Shown here piece after piece: positions 44,503-47,275 of a DNA stretch of 47,275 nt. Origin of the DNA: Paraburkholderia tropica (GTDB lineage: Bacteria; Pseudomonadota; Gammaproteobacteria; Burkholderiales; Burkholderiaceae); NCBI RefSeq assembly GCF_914484835.1, contig NZ_CAJZAR010000051.1, positions 438 through 47,712 of the forward strand, given 5' to 3'. Under the pieces are notes generated by a model. The model ran no database searches, was not told where the DNA came from, and saw only the letters and a list, made by a program, of their open reading frames with translations. The position numbers and the translations under genes are program-made. How positions within the stretch are numbered: position 1 is the stretch's first letter; each line of letters starts with the position of its first letter.

Positions 44503-44538
44503 AAAAAGCCCGCCTGAAGCGATTCAGGCGGGCTTTTT
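44503..44538. terminator. Bidirectional terminator after the APC permease gene
   Basis: AAAAAGCCCGCCTGAA (44503-44518) and TTCAGGCGGGCTTTTT (44523-44538) are perfect 16-bp arms around GCGA. It lies between convergent genes and gives T-runs on both strands. Confidence 0.95.
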
Positions 44539-44561
44539 TACGTCTGGCGTGTCTGGCAGTT

Positions 44562-45359
44562 TTACTGCGCCGTGGCCGAGCCGAACACGTAGTTCGTCAT
44601 TGCCAGCGCGCGCTGGTAGGTGCCGAGCGACTGCACGCCGAGCGTGTAGTCGTCGTCGGCGGCGCCGAGCGCGGAGAACACCGGCAGCAGATGCTCGTCG
44701 GTCGGGTGCATCAGCACCGCATGCGGCGCCTTCGCGCGATAGTCGAGCAGCGCGTCGATGTCGCGGGCGGCGAGATGCGACTCGAACCAGTCGGTGAATT
44801 CGGCGACGCGCGGATCGGCATCCTCGGGGCGCGCCGAAAAGTCGGCCTGACGCAGGTTATGCGTGATCTGGCCCGAACCGACCACCATCACGCCTTCGTC
44901 GCGCAACTCGCGCAGCGCGCGGCCGAGCGCGAAGTGATACGCGGCGTCGGCGCGCGGCTGGATCGACAACTGGGCGACGGGCACGTCGGCGTTCGGGAAC
45001 ATCAGCAGCATCGGCACCCAGGCGCCGTGGTCGAGGCCGTGCGCTTCCTCGTCGACCTCGACGCCCTGCGCGCGCAGCAGCGCCGCCGCGCGTTGCGCGG
45101 TCTCGGGCGCGCCGGGCGCCGGGTACTGGATCTCGTAGAGCGCGCGCGGAAAGCCGTAGAAGTCGTGGATGGTCTCGGGCTGCGTCGCGGTGCTGACGGC
45201 CGGGCGCTGCGTGTACCAGTGCGCCGAGAGCATCAGGATCGACTCGGGGCGCGGCAGATGTTCGGCCAGCTTGACGAAGCCTTCGCGCGGCATCGACGGG
45301 TCGATCGGCAAAGTGGGCGCGCCATGCGACAGGAAAAGCGTGGGAGTGCGGGTGGTCAT
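44562..45359 (-). CDS. DODA/YgiD-type extradiol ring-cleavage dioxygenase
   Basis: A 265-residue class III extradiol dioxygenase-like protein. Metal-ligand candidates are in FLSHGAPTLPID near the N-terminus, LSAHWYT, GLDHGAWVPM and QITHNLRQ. The E. coli relative YgiD acts on DOPA-type catechols, but the substrate here is unknown. It lies 144 bp downstream of ubiX on the same strand. Confidence 0.9.
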   Translation of the reverse strand: MTTRTPTLFLSHGAPTLPIDPSMPREGFVKLAEHLPRPESILMLSAHWYTQRPAVSTATQPETIHDFYGFPRALYEIQYPAPGAPETAQRAAALLRAQGVEVDEEAHGLDHGAWVPMLLMFPNADVPVAQLSIQPRADAAYHFALGRALRELRDEGVMVVGSGQITHNLRQADFSARPEDADPRVAEFTDWFESHLAARDIDALLDYRAKAPHAVLMHPTDEHLLPVFSALGAADDDYTLGVQSLGTYQRALAMTNYVFGSATAQ

Positions 45360-45503
45360 GATCGTGAGCCGCGCGAGGCGGCCGGAAAAGTTCGCGTTAC
45401 GATCAATATAAGACCCAACTCTCGCGAATTAAATGTGCGGCAAGCGAATTGATTGTGTCGCCGATGTTGATAATCGACGGGGCACGAACACAGCGCTAAA
45501 AGC

Positions 45504-46109
45504 TTAGTCGCCGGTGGTGCGCAGCCCAGGCCACGCGGGCGCGAGCGCCGGTCCGAGCGCGAACAGGTCGAGCACGCGCGCGACCGTGTGATCGACCATC
45601 TCGTCGATCGATGCAGGCTGGTTGTAGAAGGCCGGTAGCGGCGGAAAGATCACGCCGCCCATCTCCGTCACCGCCGTCATGTTGCGCAGATGCGCGAGGT
45701 TGAACGGTGTTTCGCGCACCAGCAGCACGAGGCGGCGGCGCTCCTTGAGCGTGACGTCGGCGGCGCGCGCGATCAGGTTGTCCGAGAGGCCGTGGGCGAC
45801 GCTCGCGAGCGTCTTCATCGAGCAGGGCGCGACGATCATGCCGTCGGTCGCGAACGAACCCGAGGCGATCGTGGCACCCACGTCGCGCACCGAGTGCACG
45901 ACATCCGCGCGCGCGTGCAGGTCCTCTTTGCTCAGCTGCAACTCGTGCTGGATGTTGAGCCAGCCCGCCGCCGAGATCAGCAGATGCGATTCGACGCCGC
46001 CCAGACGCCGCAGCGTTTCCAGAATGCGCACGCCGTAAATCGCGCCCGTGGCACCCGTGATCGCGACGATCAGACGGCGGGGAACAGTGGCGGTGGGGAG
46101 GGCGTTCAC
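45504..46109 (-). CDS. ubiX: Flavin prenyltransferase UbiX
   Basis: A 201-residue enzyme that makes the prenylated FMN cofactor used by UbiD in ubiquinone synthesis. The family pattern is IVAITGATGAIYGVRILETL, MIVAPCSMKTLASVAHGLSDNLIARAADV and RRLVLLVRETPFNLAHLRNM (as patterns), with TEMGGVIFPPLPAFYNQPAS near the end. It lies downstream of grxD and prmC on the minus strand and probably shares their transcript. ubiD is not in the window. Confidence 0.95.
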   Translation of the reverse strand: MNALPTATVPRRLIVAITGATGAIYGVRILETLRRLGGVESHLLISAAGWLNIQHELQLSKEDLHARADVVHSVRDVGATIASGSFATDGMIVAPCSMKTLASVAHGLSDNLIARAADVTLKERRRLVLLVRETPFNLAHLRNMTAVTEMGGVIFPPLPAFYNQPASIDEMVDHTVARVLDLFALGPALAPAWPGLRTTGD

Positions 46110-46253
46110 GAGGGAGATCGGCGAAAAAGGCGGGGGAATCTGAGGGAATCCGCGAAGAAGGCGGAAAAGCGCGCCGGCCCGAAAGACCTCAAACCGGCGC
46201 GGAACAACGGGCGCAGGGCGCGCCGCCGTTCCGTGGCAAAGCGATTCGGGGGC

Positions 46254-46565
46254 TTAAGCCGCCGTGAACAGCTGTTGCAGTTCGCCGTTCTGGTACATCT
46301 CCATCATGATGTCCGAACCGCCGATGAATTCGCCCTTCACGTAGAGCTGCGGAATCGTGGGCCAGTTCGAGAATTCCTTGATGCCCTGGCGGACTTCGTC
46401 GTCCTCGAGCACGTTGACGGTCTTGAACTGATCGACGCCGCAGGCTTTCAGGATCTGCACCGCGCGGCCCGAGAAGCCGCACATCGGAAACTGCGCGTTG
46501 CCCTTCATGAAAAGGACGACGGCGTTTTCGTCGACGATCTGCTTGATGCGCTGTTGGGTGTCCAT
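46254..46565 (-). CDS. grxD: Monothiol glutaredoxin GrxD
   Basis: A 103-residue monothiol glutaredoxin with active site CGFS (FPMCGFSGRAVQIL), NWPTIPQLYVKGEFIGGSDIM and a normal length. These proteins bind and transfer 2Fe-2S clusters, commonly with BolA/IbaG partners; an ibaG gene is at 12000. It lies between prmC and ubiX. Confidence 0.96.
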   Translation of the reverse strand: MDTQQRIKQIVDENAVVLFMKGNAQFPMCGFSGRAVQILKACGVDQFKTVNVLEDDEVRQGIKEFSNWPTIPQLYVKGEFIGGSDIMMEMYQNGELQQLFTAA

Positions 46566-46659
46566 GTCTGACCTTGGGATTGAGTGATGCGGAATACGTT
46601 GATTGCAGAGTGAAATGATAGCGGATTTCGCCGGCGCGAGCCGGGCGCGCTCGGCGTGG

Positions 46660-47275
46660 CTATGCGCGGATCGGGCTGCCGAAGCGCCCGCCGCTGATGC
46701 GTTCGATGCCCGCGAGGTCCTGCTCCGAGCGCACGTCCGCGAAGCCGCGCGCGTCGAGCAGCGCGCGCACCGCGGCGGCCTGGTCGTAGCCGTGTTCCAT
46801 CCAGAGCGCGCCGCCCGCGACGAGTCGTTCCGGCGCGCCGTCGACGATCGCGCGCAGGCACGAGAGGCCGTCGGCCTCGTCGGTGAGCGCGCCGCGCGGC
46901 TCGAAGCGCAGGTCGCCCTGGTCGAGATGCGGATCGCCGTTCGCGATATAGGGCGGATTGCTCACGATGACCTCGAAGCGCAGCGCGGCGTCGAGCGTGT
47001 CGTACCAGCTGCCTGCGACGAAGGTGAGCGCGCCGCCGGGACGACGCGCGTCGAGCAGCTTCGCGGCGTTGCGCGCGGCCACGGCGAGTGCGGCTTCCGA
47101 GCGGTCGACGGCCCAGACGCGCGCGTCGGGCCGCGCCGAGGCGATCGCCACCGCAATCGCGCCGCTGCCCGTGCCGAGGTCGAGCACGCGCGGCTGCGCG
47201 ATGCCTTCGAGCGCGGCCAGCGCGGTTTCGACCAGCAGTTCGGTTTCGGGGCGCGGGATCAGCACGTCGGGCGTG
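46660..47275 (-). CDS. prmC: Release-factor glutamine methyltransferase PrmC (partial)
   Basis: About 205 C-terminal residues of PrmC (HemK), which methylates the GGQ glutamine of peptide-chain release factors. The 5' end is cut by the window edge; the first visible text is TPDVLIPRPETELLVE. SAM motif I is LDLGTGSGAIAVAIA and the catalytic motif SNPPYIA. The family's N-terminal recognition domain lies outside the window. It heads the visible part of a prmC-grxD-ubiX unit. Confidence 0.95.
   Translation of the reverse strand, partial: TPDVLIPRPETELLVETALAALEGIAQPRVLDLGTGSGAIAVAIASARPDARVWAVDRSEAALAVAARNAAKLLDARRPGGALTFVAGSWYDTLDAALRFEVIVSNPPYIANGDPHLDQGDLRFEPRGALTDEADGLSCLRAIVDGAPERLVAGGALWMEHGYDQAAAVRALLDARGFADVRSEQDLAGIERISGGRFGSPIRA

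Overview
The window is a GC-rich (roughly 65 %) stretch of what looks like the main chromosome of a Burkholderiaceae member, most likely Paraburkholderia, Burkholderia or a close relative. This rests on recalled gene order (thiOSGE - mlaFEDACB - ABC-2 exporter - ibaG - murA - hisGDCBHAFIE - tatABC - petABC - sspAB) and on protein wording typical of that family; no search was run. Almost everything is housekeeping. I see no insertion sequence, prophage, integrase or CRISPR array.

Layout. 1-1271 (-): 5' part of a SbmA/BacA-type fused ABC transporter. 1620-5407 (+): thiamine operon thiO-thiS-thiG-thiE behind a TPP riboswitch; the leader can be drawn as a full two-state switch ending in a hairpin that hides the thiO ribosome-binding site. 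5576-10047 (+): phospholipid-transport operon mlaF-E-D-A-C-B. 10276-13610 (+): ABC-2 exporter pair, ibaG/bolA and murA. 13607-21288 (+): complete single-copy histidine block hisG-D-C-B-H-A-F-I-E, coupled to murA by an ATGA overlap, with an intrinsic terminator between hisA and hisF and short tandem repeats in two gaps. 21407-24187 (+): small membrane protein, HIT protein, tatA-tatB-tatC. 24325-25545 (-): DegS/HtrA-like protease, divergent from nif3 (25565-26311). 26582-29451 (+): petA-petB-petC for cytochrome bc1, preceded by a compact foldable element with a 12-bp perfect inverted repeat. 29565-30791 (+): sspA-sspB. 30810-30885: tRNA-Thr(TGT).

Downstream of the tRNA the content is more mixed: a large Eco57I/TaqI-like N6-adenine DNA methyltransferase without a visible nuclease domain (-), two SAM methyltransferases of unassigned substrate, a small unrecognised helical protein with a palindrome over its start, a DUF1415 protein, a TetR regulator divergent from an MFS transporter with two identical palindromic operators between them, a nitroreductase, a YegD-like short Hsp70, a cold-shock protein with a recognisable promoter and long leader, an APC-family permease, a DODA/YgiD-type dioxygenase, and the operon prmC (cut by the window end) - grxD - ubiX on the minus strand.

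The most interesting items for follow-up are the thiO leader, the petABC leader element, the nuclease-less DNA methyltransferase beside the tRNA, the extra N-terminal domain of ThiE, the terminator inside the his operon, and the small unknown gene at 35280-35600.
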